From the NCBI GenBank assembly GCA_017590115.1, contig JAGGNK010006448.1:15253860-15317859 (forward strand): a stretch of DNA of 64,000 nt. Direction: 5' to 3'. The position numbers and the translations under genes were made by a program. The notes beneath the pieces are model-generated. The model had not been told where the DNA came from and made no database searches. It saw only the letters and a list, made by a program, of their open reading frames with translations. Origin of the DNA: Montifringilla adamsi. Taxonomy: Eukaryota > Chordata > Aves > Passeriformes > Passeridae. How positions within the stretch are numbered: position 1 is the first letter of the stretch; every line of letters begins with the position of its first letter. This document shows positions 51,547 through 63,900 of this stretch, in pieces.

Positions 51547-51960
51547 TGTGGTAGTTTCTGGTTCCCCAAGATGAAGGAGGAATGGAATGAATCAACCTCC
51601 ATGTTCTCAGAAGGCTAATTTATTTTATTATGATATTCTATTATATTAAAGAATGCTATACTAAACTATACTAAAGAATTAGAGAAAGGATACAGACAGA
51701 AGGCTAGAAAGAATGATAATGAAAACTCATAACTCTCTGTTCCAGAGTCCCAACACAGCTGGTGGTGATTGGTCATTAAGTTAAAACAATTCACATGAGA
51801 CCAATCAAACAATGACCAGTTGGTAAACAATCTCCAGACCACATCCCAAAGCAGCAAAAAACAGGAGAATGAAAACAATTATCTGATTCTTTTTCTGTGA
51901 GGCTTCTCTGCTTCCCAGGAGAAGAAATCCTGATGAAGGGATTCTTCAGAAAATATCACA
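51547..51960 (-). mobile_element. Solo LTR of a songbird-type endogenous retrovirus
   Basis: A 414-bp element with plus-strand ends TGTGGTAG and AATATCACA. On the minus strand it starts with 'atcccttcatcaggatttc'-type sequence and carries 'tgctttgggatgtggtctgg', CCAAT words in 'gaccaatcaccaccagctg', an AT-rich promoter zone with repeated 'tatagtatag'-like units, and AATAAA (plus 51619-51624), followed by U5. From memory it matches an LTR family very common in zebra finch and other passerines. No convincing target duplication is visible (catgtc versus gtgacg). No internal retroviral genes adjoin it. Confidence 0.87.
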
Positions 51961-54900
51961 GTGACGCACCTAAAAATGGGTCATGACGATCACTATCTTA
52001 GTTTAACTAATGGTTTTATTTAACATCATTTATCTCAAATGAAGGTGTGACAAAATTTTGTTGTGAATAGTAATTTCATTCATCTACCTTACCTTCTAGA
52101 TTATATTTTCAGGGAGTCTTATGTCATAACTTTAACAAATATTTACTTGGAAGTATGTATTACTATTCAATTTCAAGCAAAATAAAATACAATCATGAGC
52201 AAAACAAGAATGTAAGGATCAGAGCAGTTGGATATCATAGTGTCTGGGATACAGAGAAAGTAGTCGTTTTTCCATTACTACAGCTGCCTCCATAAAGGCA
52301 AAATATTTAAAATTCCTTTTCTGCAAGATATTGCCCCAGTAACTTTGAATCTAGACCACAATAAGAAATGACCACCTGATTTCCTGCATCAGACCTTGGA
52401 ATATGTAACTTCCTTTGCCTTCTGATTTTAAAAAGAAAGCAGGTGCTACAAACATCTTCTCTTTTCTCTGCCCACCCTCGCTCATATTTTTCATTTAATC
52501 TGTCCTGAAAAGTTGCTCTGGGCAGAAGTTTCTCTAAATGGAGAGCACTTCCTTGGTACACCTGTGTGCATGCATTCACGTATGAAATAACACCGAAATA
52601 TTTCAAGAGAACAACCAATGTTTTCTTTTTTTTTTGCAACAACAAAATAATTTTTGTTGTTACATCATACCCCATATGCTGATCTTGACACAACTAATAT
52701 TAAATCCACTCCAAGTCCACTGACTTGAAGATAGATGTCCCTTGTTCTGTTGGATGTGGCCTGAGATATGGGTTTGAATTCTTTACAGAAGTATAAATAG
52801 GCTTATTGCATCTTAATGTCAGATATAAAGATAATGAAAGTCAGTTTTATCCAGAAATAGCAATTATTTGAGTTTTTTCCTCTTCCTAAGTGAAAGGGCA
52901 TGTTACACAAAGTTATTTTTTTAGTCAAAATATTAATTTTATGGGGTTTTTTACAATATTTCTTTTTAAAAGTAATTTTTTTCTTCTTTCTTTTTTACTA
53001 GCTCATGTTTTCAAAAAGACTTATTCATTTACTGTTAAAAAATTGACATGTTATGACACATTTCATGTGTTAGCTTTTACTTTCCTTCCTGCACTGCTGC
53101 TTCCCTAAACCTTAGAGAAGCTCCAACATTGCTTTTCTAAAAAAAATTAAATGTTAATTTTTCCAAGATAGCATCTATTTTCCATGTAAAATTTTCTTAG
53201 CTTTCTGTCAAATTTTGCTGAAATGCAGAAGCAGAATACATATTCTAGTTCTATTCTAAAGTATATCCAGGCAACTATTATCTATGAAGTGCAAAAATTG
53301 TACTTTATTGTGTTGATCAGAATCCAGCCTTCATTTGTAACACTTAAAATCCATCTCTCCCACCTCCAAGGAATGTATTCTAACCCAGATCACAGAATAA
53401 ACACCTTTCAAAATAAATACTCTTTTGCCTTTTTCTGTTCGCTTCTACTATATTCTACATCAGCCTATGAAAGGGTCAACAACATTTAGTTCTCAAGTGA
53501 AGAAGAAAAATAGACTTGTTCATTATTATAAAAAATAGTAAAAGGTTCCTCCACCACATGGTCGTGTTATCAGTTTACACACTGAAGCATGTTGCAGGAA
53601 ATTATGAATGAAAAGATAATAAAATGGTTTTCGACTGTCTCAGTAAAACATGCATGCTGCCAACATTTTTGTCATCAATAATTCTCTCATAAACATGGGG
53701 CTCTTCTTTCATTATGCAGGCTGTCATGCTTTATTGAACCACATAATTTCACCTAATTAAAATAAGCAGTGTGTAGTTTCCTCCCCTTTCTGTTTTTCTT
53801 AGCTGGACTAGTGCCAGTAACGATGTTTAGAGTATCCTAAGTGGACATCCTATTAAATATTCATTTTTATGCACCTCTTTGCAGTCGAAAGTACAGTTAC
53901 TCCTGCTGATTTCCTTTGTGAATACCAAGATGCACTCCATTTATCTTTCCGTAATTTACTGTATGGTAAATAATCTAGGACTTGCAGTTAAGGAGGCTGA
54001 AAAAGGTGTAAGTTTGTTAAAATGGGCAAAAGGATAAGAGAATGCAAAACAGTTTACTCATATCAAGCCAACAACATAAACCATTCAGTCTCTCATAAGT
54101 AATTATGCTGCAAAACACTACATAATCACTCAGCTGCTATTGCAGCAGGTTTCTGTTTGGGCAACCCATCTCAGACAAAGTTTGTTTTTTCCTTCTAACA
54201 TCATGCACACAGAGAATTCAAACTAGAATTATATTCTATCTGCCATATACCATTCAGAGCAGAATAAATCTGATCCAGCCATGGTGGCAGTCACCAGTCC
54301 ACATTTGGCAATATAGACATCAGTGGGTGCTTGCAACAAGGCATGCTTTCCATTTTAGGTCATGATAATTTTTGTTCATTTTATTTCATTAAAGTGCCTT
54401 TAGGCAAAAAATATGAGACAGAGATGTCTTAATGAAAAAAAATCAGAATTGGAGAAATTATTAATTAAAGAATAAAAGGATTGTTGATCTAGTGAGCAAA
54501 AGGAAAGACAAGTATCGTGTAAGTTTTGAAAAGGACAGTCACGACTAACATTTTCATCATAAGACTGCTTTGCTTTACGCACACAACCATTAAAAAAAAA
54601 GGCAATAATGTGTGCTTATACTTTGTCAGATCCTGCTATGAGTCACTGTTCTGAAGTTGTCTTTATAAATAATGTCAAAAATGTGCCAAATGACAGTCAT
54701 GAGAGTCCTAAGTTTTATTCATTCTTAGGTAGGATACTATTGTTAGGGAATGAAAGGGAGCTCAGATTTACCATATTGTCACATTTCCCCCCATTTGTTC
54801 ACATCCATTAACAGCTTTTAGCTTGTAACTGAATTTCATTTTCAGAAAGATTAAAACACAGATGGATAATCAGAAAGGAAAAGCTCAGGAATATCAGAAG

Positions 54901-57449
54901 AATCTCTCTTTATAATGTCAGTTATGACATGATTATCACAAGTCCTGAAGTATAGGAATTTAGGGGATTTTGAATCCAAAAGAGTGTTGCTTTCATTCAG
55001 TTTCATTAAAAAAATTACTTGCATCTTCTGTTTATACCAGGAACTTCTGTTGAGGTTCAATCCTGTAGAAATTAAAATTACTGAAAACATTCACTTCCGT
55101 AGAAGTGGTGGACTTAGGTAGATGCTTAGAGTTCAGCATCTGCTCAGAGGATTTGAAAGACTTTATTTAAAATGGGACAGCAATACTTCTTTTGCATGGC
55201 TCCTATTATCATAGTGAACACCTTCAGATGATTAAAACCTATCTTCTCAATAAAATTCTCTGATGCTTGTGCTTTCACTGCCATTTTACTGTACAGATGA
55301 AAAGCAGAATCATATTGCGCAAAGCAACATAAGAACTCTCCAAAAGGTACTTATTCCTCAGTTTACTGTACTATGTTACACACTTACAAGAAGTTTGGGT
55401 GCATTATGTTTGAGTTCCTTCCCTACTTATGATACATTAAATAGGAACATTATACATGTGGTTTGTTCTGATAGTACCCATGAACCCTATTAAACCAAAA
55501 TATAACTATATAACTGGCTTTTCCTACATTTAAAAAAATGCAGAAAGATTATGATAATTTGCCAGTGAGAAAATCCGTGAAAATTAATGACTGCCTACTG
55601 AAACATGGATGCCATATTGTGTATCTGTAAATTACCTTTCATTATGGAATAGCACCATATTAATTTTTCCTGTATCAAAGAAAGGATAAAGTACAAATTA
55701 ATTTTAAAGCATGTTCCAATATTGTCTATTGATGGATTTGTCCTGTTTGAGATTAAAGCTTTCACAAGCTAAGGATTATAGAAGCGATAAATAAATTGCT
55801 GTCTGTATGTTTATGCATGTAGTCACTATACAGTTAAATAATAGAGCATTATGTAGCTATAATTTCATTAACAATAGTCACTCTGTTTTCATATCATTTC
55901 ATATCAAAATATTATATAATTGTTACCTTATTTTTCTAACTTGTTTCAATAATAATATTTAGTAACTTTTTAATAGATTTTAGACTGGCACGTAATACAA
56001 AAGAGATTGCAAAATTATATTTGGTACACTGTAAGTTATGCTATAATTTTTTGCTACTAATTTTATTTAATGAACAGGAAATTTAAGTTTAATCTCTCCA
56101 TAGGACAATGCAGAGGGATTTGTTTCCACAATGAAGTAATTTGAACACCTCATATGGTTGTAAAAGCAGTATAAGGATATCATTAAGCATATGAATCAAG
56201 GCCCATAAATGAAAAGAACCTTTGGATCATGCCTTGTATTAGGAAAGTTCCTTTATCAGAGCTCACAGAGTAAAAGGTTTCAGGCTTTTACAGCTTGCTT
56301 GTTTATTTATTAAATTACTTACTTATTTTGACTCTTCTGTTTGTTTGAGGTTTTTTTTTAAATAATCATTATCATAAAGATCTCATTTAAATTATAAAAG
56401 TACTTCCAGAAAAACTTGTCTATTTATGTAATTTTCATTATCCCCTAAAAGTATGTATATAAGTTATCTAGTTAACACCTTAAAGTAAAAAGCTCTTGGA
56501 AAAAAAAAGGCAATACAAATCAATTGAGCTTTCTTTAATAAAAGGGAATATTCAGAAATGAATGCAAAATAAAGAATAGTAATACCAACAGTGAAAATTG
56601 AATATTATTCTTTCTTTTGACCAAGAATGATACCATCACAAAAGCGGTGAGAGAAAATGGACAGAGAAAAATTGAGTCCTTAACCCACTTCTCTCTGCTT
56701 TTGAACTCAACAAATTAATCCTGGTCAAGCAATACCTATGATTGAATTACTATTTTCTTGATCCTCTGCACCCTACTGAAAGGGGGGTTTTATGTCATTC
56801 AGCTTCCTCTTAAGCCTCCTCCATTTTCTATCAGCACTTGATTTAACAATCATTCTTCAAAAACATTTTTGCAAAGCTCTCTCCAGGGGTTTTAACCTTG
56901 CCTCTTGGGTGAAATGTTGGAATAAGAGTAATGATGTCTTATTAAAGCTAGTCCTAATAAGAACAGCTCATCCTCACCCTGTGGTGCCCTTCAGAAATAC
57001 AATGCTAATGTTGCTAATGTAAGAGAGAGGCTCTTCCTAGCATGTAACGCTAACTTGAGTGTTCCCAGACAGTCTCCTGTTTATTTTCCCATTAAGAAAT
57101 ATTTCGTTATCTTTAAATTGCTTTTTTCATTAATTCTTAAATATTTGCTTCTCTATTTCTTTTCCCTTGGGGAAAAGGACAGAAGTGACTCAGATGTTGT
57201 CACAGATACAAAATAAAGATGACGGTATGCTGTACAAGGACACATTTAGATTATAAAAAATAGCATCAAATGCATAAGAAAGGAGATCCTTTACTTGTGT
57301 TGTGTGGCTAAGTGACAACGTGATTTTTTCCTCACACTATATGGCATGGAATTTTTTGTTATTCAAAATGATCAAAAAAACAACAAAACATTTTTGATAC
57401 CTTTGTTGGTGCTGCATAAACATATCCCCCCCAAAAAAAGCTTTCCTAA
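51961..57449. other. Unique AT-rich intergenic DNA
   Basis: No transposon or gene recognised. The longest frame (128 codons, minus, 52307-52693) lacks splice or start context and matches nothing I know. Sequence at about 53690-54000 has the mixed composition of a possible conserved noncoding element. Confidence 0.6.
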
Positions 57450-57789
57450 CTACTAGATGTGTTGATAACATTGATTAACACTCAAATGCAGTTATTTTAT
57501 CACAGAAGGCTTTGAGGTTGGCCAGGTGTAATTACCCTTTCATAAACTCATGATTATCACCCCGAGTCACTTTCTTGTCCTTAAGAATTTTGGAAATGAT
57601 TTCCAGGATTATTTATTCCATCACTTTTACAGGGATTGAGGGGATAGTGTCAAGTAGAACTGAAGACAAAATCACTGAAGCTTCCATAAACTTGACCCTC
57701 ACCCCCAGGACCATGTTGTCACAAGTAATCCGACCCTGGTCTCCAGCAACTGCATTGTTGATGCCCATACAGAAGAGCAGGATGGGGTA
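57450..57789 (-). mobile_element. Rearranged CR1: ORF1 esterase joined to reverse transcriptase
   Basis: In minus sense this begins with part of the CR1 ORF1 esterase (SGNH-hydrolase) domain, ILLFCMGINNAVAGDQGRI to VILSSVLL (about 57785-57650). It passes without a gap into RT sequence, IPSIPVKVME then HEFMKG and LANLKAFCDKIT (about 57645-57490). In a complete CR1 these two are more than a kilobase apart (end of ORF1, endonuclease and start of RT lie between). This copy has therefore lost that span. It contains stops and is dead. The lower boundary is vague. Confidence 0.72.
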
Positions 57790-58192
57790 GTAGAATCGTA
57801 GAATGATTTGAGTTGGAAGAGACTTTCAAAGACCATCTTGTTCCAGCTTCCATGGATGGGTCACAAATTCTCTAGTAACCCGTTCCAATGTCTCACCAGG
57901 GTCATCATAAGGAGTTTCTTCCTTATGTCCCATCTGAGCCTAATCTCTTTCAATTTATAACTACCTCCCCTTCTCCTTCCACTATGAGATAGAAGTCTTT
58001 ATCATTCTTATAGCCCACCTTACACACTGAAAGCCTGCAACAATATCTCTGTTGGTTTCCCTTCTCCAGACTGAACAAACCCAACTCTCTAAGCCTTTCT
58101 GCATAGAAGAGGTGCTCCATCCATCTCATTATTTTTGTGGCCTTCTCTACACCTGCTCTAACAGATGCACTCTTTTTTTATACTGGGAACCA
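57790..58192 (-). mobile_element. CR1 LINE 3' end inserted into another CR1
   Basis: About 400 bp of minus-strand CR1. The tail agaatcgtagaatgatttgag is at 57791-57811, followed by complements of the 3' UTR and last ORF2 codons, up to 'ggttcccagtataaaaaaag' near 58190. It abuts the ORF1 esterase piece on its left with no spacer and lies in the same orientation. That suggests insertion into an existing CR1 ORF1. Confidence 0.88.
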
Positions 58193-58763
58193 GACCCATG
58201 GTAGACTCGGACGTCCATGTCTCCTCCCTCCACAACAGACTTAGCCACTACAGTCCCTTGTGTCTTTCCCCTGGAGCTGCTGTGTTGCTCAGACTCAACC
58301 TGCTCGAGCTCTTTATTGGACGCAGCTCCCATCCCATCATCTGCTACCAGGGTACTGACCAGGCATTTCTTTGCTGTGCTCTAGGTCTCTTCCCAGCATC
58401 TACCAAACAGATGCTTGACCCTGCCTAATTAAGTGTCAAGTTGGAAAAAATATCAAAGCACTTTTTGATCAAGAGAAGCTGTCAGTTCTTTAAGAGCACT
58501 TAGTTTTTTCTAGAAGTCTCAGCCTTCTGTTGACTATATCCTCTTCTGAGATTCCTCCAGGAGTCTGATGATCCCAAAAGATATTCTCAAAAAATCCCTA
58601 AGATGTGCTCAGAAACTGCTGTGTAAACTGCTGCACCTGATGGTTGCCCTTGATAGCTACCATCTCAGATATGGGAGTGAAATTATACAAAACACAGAGT
58701 TCATTAGAATTGATGGATACTGAGAAAGTCTCAAGGAAATATGGCTTAAAGAAATTAGATCCT
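58193..58763. other. Unassigned; first part may be CR1 ORF1
   Basis: 58193-58440 is less AT-rich than its surroundings and reads on the minus strand as NKELEQVESEQHSSSRGKTQ, a polar stretch like the low-complexity N-terminal part of CR1 ORF1. This would fit the copy interrupted at 57790-58192, but I cannot prove it. The rest has no recognisable feature. Confidence 0.35.
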
Positions 58764-59072
58764 TGTTGTTACCTTATTGCAAAAGTTCCATACCTTCTTG
58801 GTGATTTCTCATGGGCAGTTCCTCACAGCATTGAATCCTTCTTCTTCACAACACAGCCAAGAAACACCAACTCCCTTCTCAACCCACTAACCCACTCTCT
58901 TATAGCACTCTTCTTCTCACTGGTTATAGCACTCTTCTTCTCATTGGTTACAGCTGTGGCCTGTCAAGGGCTGGTCTGTTCCTAATCTTTGGTAGTTAGT
59001 ACAGCTGCAACTCCTCAGGGGTGAGATTAACTTCTGCACTATCTTTACTTTCTTACATTCTATCCCCCCACA
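58764..59072 (-). mobile_element. Probable solo LTR with duplicated TATA unit
   Basis: A 309-bp block with plus-strand ends TGTTGTTACC and CCCCCCACA, flanked by gatcct (58758-58763) and gatccc (59073-59078), a 6-bp duplication with one difference. On the minus strand it starts TGTGGGGGG. It carries a CCAAT box (plus 58943-58947) and two TATAA words, one at each end of a 24-bp tandem repeat. It ends in 'gcaataaggtaacaaca', where AATAAG stands in for the poly(A) signal. The short distance from AATAAG to the end is odd. No internal region adjoins it. Confidence 0.75.
58900..58947. repeat. 24-bp tandem repeat in an LTR promoter
   Basis: Two units of ttatagcactc + ttcttctcactgg (58900-58923 and 58924-58947) with one difference (cactgg/cattgg). 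On the minus strand each unit carries a CCAAT-like word and ends next to TATAA, so the repeat duplicates core promoter elements. Confidence 0.92.
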
Positions 59073-59078
59073 GATCCC

Positions 59079-60496
59079 TACAGGTTTCCCCCTCTGTGTA
59101 TGGAGTAGCAAGTGCCATTAAAATTTCTTGAGCTCTGATTTAGCTAAAACATTGGCACTGGTGCTTTGAGCCCTCAAGTTTATTATGTATTGGGTACATG
59201 GCAGTGATGTATAGTTGATTTTGAGCATTAGATTTAATATAATATCCCATGCACCAAAAATATATTATTGTGGTACCTGTCATATGTAGTTGGACACTGA
59301 GATTTGGTATAAAGAGAGTTCAGATAGTCAAAGATAGAAGTTGCATTTTATTTCTGTGCTGAATCCTGCTAACAGCTTCCCTGCAGAAGAGTTAGAGTGT
59401 GGTTCCAACATCTTGCCAGACTTTTGAATCTGGAGAAGTTCCTGTAGCAACACCTGTTTAAGACACTTGTCATAAAGCAGTTGTAGTTGTAAAATTGTAG
59501 TTTGACTTAGAGGTACACAAACAAGTGCTGCAAAATCTGACTTAGTCAGTCAGTGATTTGGGGATTTTCTAAGTAGACAAAAAAAAGTGAGAAAAGGGAA
59601 ATTAAAAAATATATGTACGATCACACTAAAAAGACAGGAGGAAAAAGGCAGTAGCACGGTCAAAGTCATCACTGCAATTAAGGAAGCAGCATATGCTTCA
59701 TATAGGTATCCCCAGATGTGTACGTGTTTGCCTTTGTCAAGTCAAAGACACATAGAGAGATTGTAAGGTGACAAAATGTGATTGCTTGCTTTCAGGTAAG
59801 TTAAACAGCTCCCTAGGCTCTATTACATGTTTACACCTTATGTCCATCACCTTTGAGTGGAGCTTAGGTTACTAGCTCATGTCTAGTCTGTTCTACTTTA
59901 AATGTCTCTATATCAGAGCTCAAAATCTTACGTGGATTGTTGTTCATGTCTTGGTTGAAACTGTTGGTGACAGAAGTGCCATCCAGGTTCTATTGTCTAT
60001 TCTATTTTTTTTTTAAATAGTGCATTTTTTTACTACATTAACCTAAGGTTTGGGTTCATTCCTATTTTTTTTCTTACTCTATATTTTTATTTCCTTTAAA
60101 AAACACTTTACATAATGGGCAGACAGTTTGAACTAAATGTTTTGTTACTGCAAACATTTTGAAATATACAGTTTTACTCAATAAATTTCCTATCTCTTCC
60201 CTTCCTTCCTCCAGTTTTTAAAAAGAGAAATACACTGGAGTTTCTAAAAAGACTATCTTGATATGTAGATTTAAAATTCAATCCTGTATATGTTCCCAGT
60301 GTGTGATAAACCTGTCTTTTGTAAGCTCCCTAGGTGACCTGACAATGTTTCCTTGTTTTTCATGTGCAGCATTAGATTTAAGATTCTATGGAATGCTAGC
60401 AGACAGAGTTAACGCATGTTTTGACACTTCTTTTATGGGGGATTTATGAACTATTTATACCTAAAATTGTGTCAAATTATGTTAATTAAACTGAAA
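59079..60496. other. Unique AT-rich intergenic DNA
   Basis: No gene or transposon recognised. Small T-runs lie near 60005 and 60065. Confidence 0.65.
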
Positions 60497-60672
60497 TGTT
60501 GTTCCCCAGAGAAGTGCTCACAGCACCAGCCAGACAGAGTTCAAGTGTTTGGATAATGCATTCGGGCACATGGTCTTACTGGGGATGGTGCTGTGCAGGG
60601 CCAGGAGCTGGACTCAGTAACCCTTGTGGGTGCCTCACTGAGCTTTTTCTGGGGCTCTGTGATTCTGTGACT
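60497..60672 (+). mobile_element. CR1 3' end within duplicated segment (copy B)
   Basis: About 176 bp of CR1 3' UTR, starting abruptly at 'gttccccagagaagtgctc' and ending ctgtgattctgtgacttcttgg. It matches 44416-44592 in subfamily-specific positions, including the bases just past the tail ('cttcttggaaaaa' versus 'attcttgaaaaaa'). Confidence 0.87.
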
Positions 60673-60935
60673 TCTTGGAAAAAGTAATTGTTGCTTCTTT
60701 ATTCAAACTGCATTCTTCATAAAAGAAAAAAAGTAATTAACAAACAAAGCTTAATTTTCAAATGTAATTTTTTTAAAGAAGTTGTACTTTTTCCATTTGA
60801 TTTTTTAAAATCCATGTTGTTTTAAATATTAAAAACATAAATAGTATAACTAGAGCTTTATTCCTGCAGGTGAGCAGTATTCAAGCTATGCATTCAAAGA
60901 CAGGTGAACAACTGCTCTTTGTGACAGTGTTTTAA
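60673..60935. repeat. Non-CR1 flank shared with 44589-44848 (copy B)
   Basis: Same-strand diverged copy of the stretch after the 43.7-kb CR1. The match ends near 60935 ('tgacagtgttttaac'), close to the place where copy A is interrupted by a short CR1. Confidence 0.9.
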
Positions 60936-63900
60936 CAATAATTATTATACTCAGCTCCACAACAACATGACTATTTCAGTGTATGCTATCATTGGTTCAG
61001 TCGCATAAGTTTCTTCTGAATGACAGAGAAGACATATGAGTGGCAGCAAAGAGATGTGATCACATTTTGACATCACCATTTCAGGTCATTCAGCTTGATC
61101 TCTTGGTTGAATTGACTCAATAAAACTTGCTCTAGTTACCTGTAATCACACTTCTCCTTGCACTTCTTGCACAGCTGCCCTTGTGTAGCTCCCAGAGAAT
61201 GAAGAATCATGTCTGAATGAAGAATCAAGTTAAGAGCAGCTGTCCTTTGCTCTCAAATACCTTGTGTAAAATGCTCTCCCTTCTTTATTACCAAGCTGGA
61301 GGAAAGAAAGTTCATGCCCTGGAAAGTGACTGCTCTGACAAAAGAATATTTTGTAGTCTCTTTATACAAAAAACTATTTTTCTCAGAATAAGCAAAATTA
61401 CTTTGTTGGCAATAACTGGTTTCACAAAAGATGTCTTCTTTCCAAAATATAAACATGCAAAAATACAAAGTAAAAATTTAAAGAATAAATAATCAATGCT
61501 TATATGGGTTATATAGAAAAAAATCTATAAACTGGTTAACCAGCAACTAAGGTTTCTTACTACTGCAGAAGCCAGTCTGGCAAAGTAAAATCTTGTTCAG
61601 ATCCAGAAGACCACAGAACAGTCTAAAACACAACTGAAGAAGAATTTTGGCATCCAAGTTTAAAACCAAAAAAAAAAAAAAAAAAGAGAGAGAAATATTC
61701 AGCTTTACTTAGTTTATGCTGTTTGTCTGTACCACCCCACTTGTGGTCCAAAACTGTGAACATATGTAGGATTTTCCCTCTTTAAGAGTTTTAGCTGCTT
61801 AACTTCTTCCCAAATTCCTTAGGGTATGAAGATGAATGTGGTGTGGGAATATTCTCTTGCCCTGAGACTGCAGTCTGACCAGTTCTGAAGGACACTGCCA
61901 GGACTAACCATCCCAACAAGGGTTTATTTCTATTATAGAAGATTAGCAAAAGGCTACTGTCATCCGGACCTGGATATTCTGCTCTCCCTAGGCTGAGGAG
62001 AATTCTGGACTCCCTTTCAACTAAACTAGAAAGAGGACTTCAATCAACAGATAACCATTTATGTAGGATTCATCACAAAGGCGAAAAAATTCACTACCTT
62101 GCTAAAAGTATGGCTTTGTCTATTGTTTTTTTCCTTCTGTGCTGTTATTCGAATTCTGTTATTCAGAGTCCTGCATACATAGGGATGGGAGGGGAGTGAA
62201 CAGGTGCTGTGCATTACTTTGCTAAGTTATTAGGACTCTTACTGTAGCCCCTGCTTCGAACTTAATTTATATTTTCAGTGTTTAATTTCTTCCCTACTGA
62301 GAGGAACACTAAAAATGCATACTTAATCACTAAAACTGTGTTGCTAATCTGCTAGACATTTTCGTGAACCTTAATTATAAAACTGAATTGTGATGCATGT
62401 GGATAGCAAGCTCCATAAAGGAAGGGAGAGCAGTGGGTTTACACGTGTTTATAGTCCTGATGACCTGAAGCTGCTTTGCTTACTTAAACGAGGAAGTGTC
62501 ATGCTTCCCTTGAAAAGCTGCTGTGCATCACTGAAAGTCATGGTCCTGTAGGCCTTGAGTCTTTATTTTTTTCTTCAGCATATTCCAGCTTTCTGCAGGT
62601 GGTTTTACCAGGCATTCACTATAACATGAGATGTTTGCATTTCAATAAGCTCAGCCTCATTTGATGAAACAGTTGAAGCATATTTTTTTCCAGTATTCTC
62701 ACTGTAGCTAGCAACATTTTTAAATGCTCCTGGTGTTGGAATTTTCAAAAAATGCTTGATCTGCACAGACCTATAAATCATATGAATGCAATATCTCCCA
62801 TACCAAAGACTACTGATCATCTACAAAGTCTTTGACCTGTACTAAGCAACTCTGAAATGTCTGAGTAAGAGTAATTTATCTGTCTGAGACTGTCCTAAAT
62901 TTCAACATTTAAAATTGTCAGTCATGACAAATGTAAGGTAAAGAGATGTGTCCAATGATTAGGACACTTATGCCATGTGAAGGATGACAGTCTGGATGCC
63001 TTCAGATTAAGTGTGTTGAACAGTTTGATATTTTCTGCAAAAGTTTTTTAAGTAGTATTACAAAGAAAAAAAAAAGAAGGAATTGGTGCAGTGTCTTTTT
63101 CTTTAGTAGCTGCTGAGTCAGCTTTTTGAAGAGACATTGTGAATACTCAGGGAAGAAAAGTCTCTTCAACTCCATGAGTGCTGCTGGGATTTGGAGAGGA
63201 ACAGCATTTCCTGTACAGCTCTATGGCAAACACCTGTAAGGGCTAAAAATACCGTGGATGATATTGCATATATCCTATTGAAACGGCTCTGGATATAAGT
63301 GTGTCCAGCCCTTATATAAGGTCTACAGACACCAAAGGAGGTTTTGAGCACAATGAAGGACACTTAGGTTCCACTATGACTGTTATGTAAATAAAATATA
63401 CATTTTGCCTTATATGACTATCTGGACCTGAATCCTCTAAATTCTAGAGAAGTTAAATCCAGTTTGTATTAGTAAGAAAGCCTGTTATTCTGAAAATACA
63501 ATTCATTATATGAGTTTATGTGCTTTATAATGCTAAGTGATTCTTTGGCTTCAGTTTTTCTAGTGTTTAATAAATTAAAGGGAAACTTCTATACATGTTA
63601 AAAATATGAGTCCCTTTAAGAAAATCCACTTCAGAATTTCAGCTCCAGACCTGAAGAGCAAATTGCTATCCTGCACCAATTCTATGTTTCTTTTTGTGTC
63701 AAATACCTTCTCATAGTGCTGTGTTTTCCTGGCTGTCCATCAGTACTGTCATGAAAAAAGTAGTGTAGAAATTGAATGGAAAACTCTGAACAAAGACCAC
63801 ATGCACGGGGGACCTCCTGTTTCCAGTCTGCAGCTGCTCCCTTCATGCAGTGAATTGCAATGACCTATTACATTGAAAAATCTCTCAGTCCTTTCCAGTT

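Noticed and set aside
52307..52693. 128-codon minus-strand frame as a gene
   Set aside because: It includes a poly-lysine run from an A-rich tract, has no splice or promoter context and matches no protein I know; a frame of this length can occur by chance in 64 kb.
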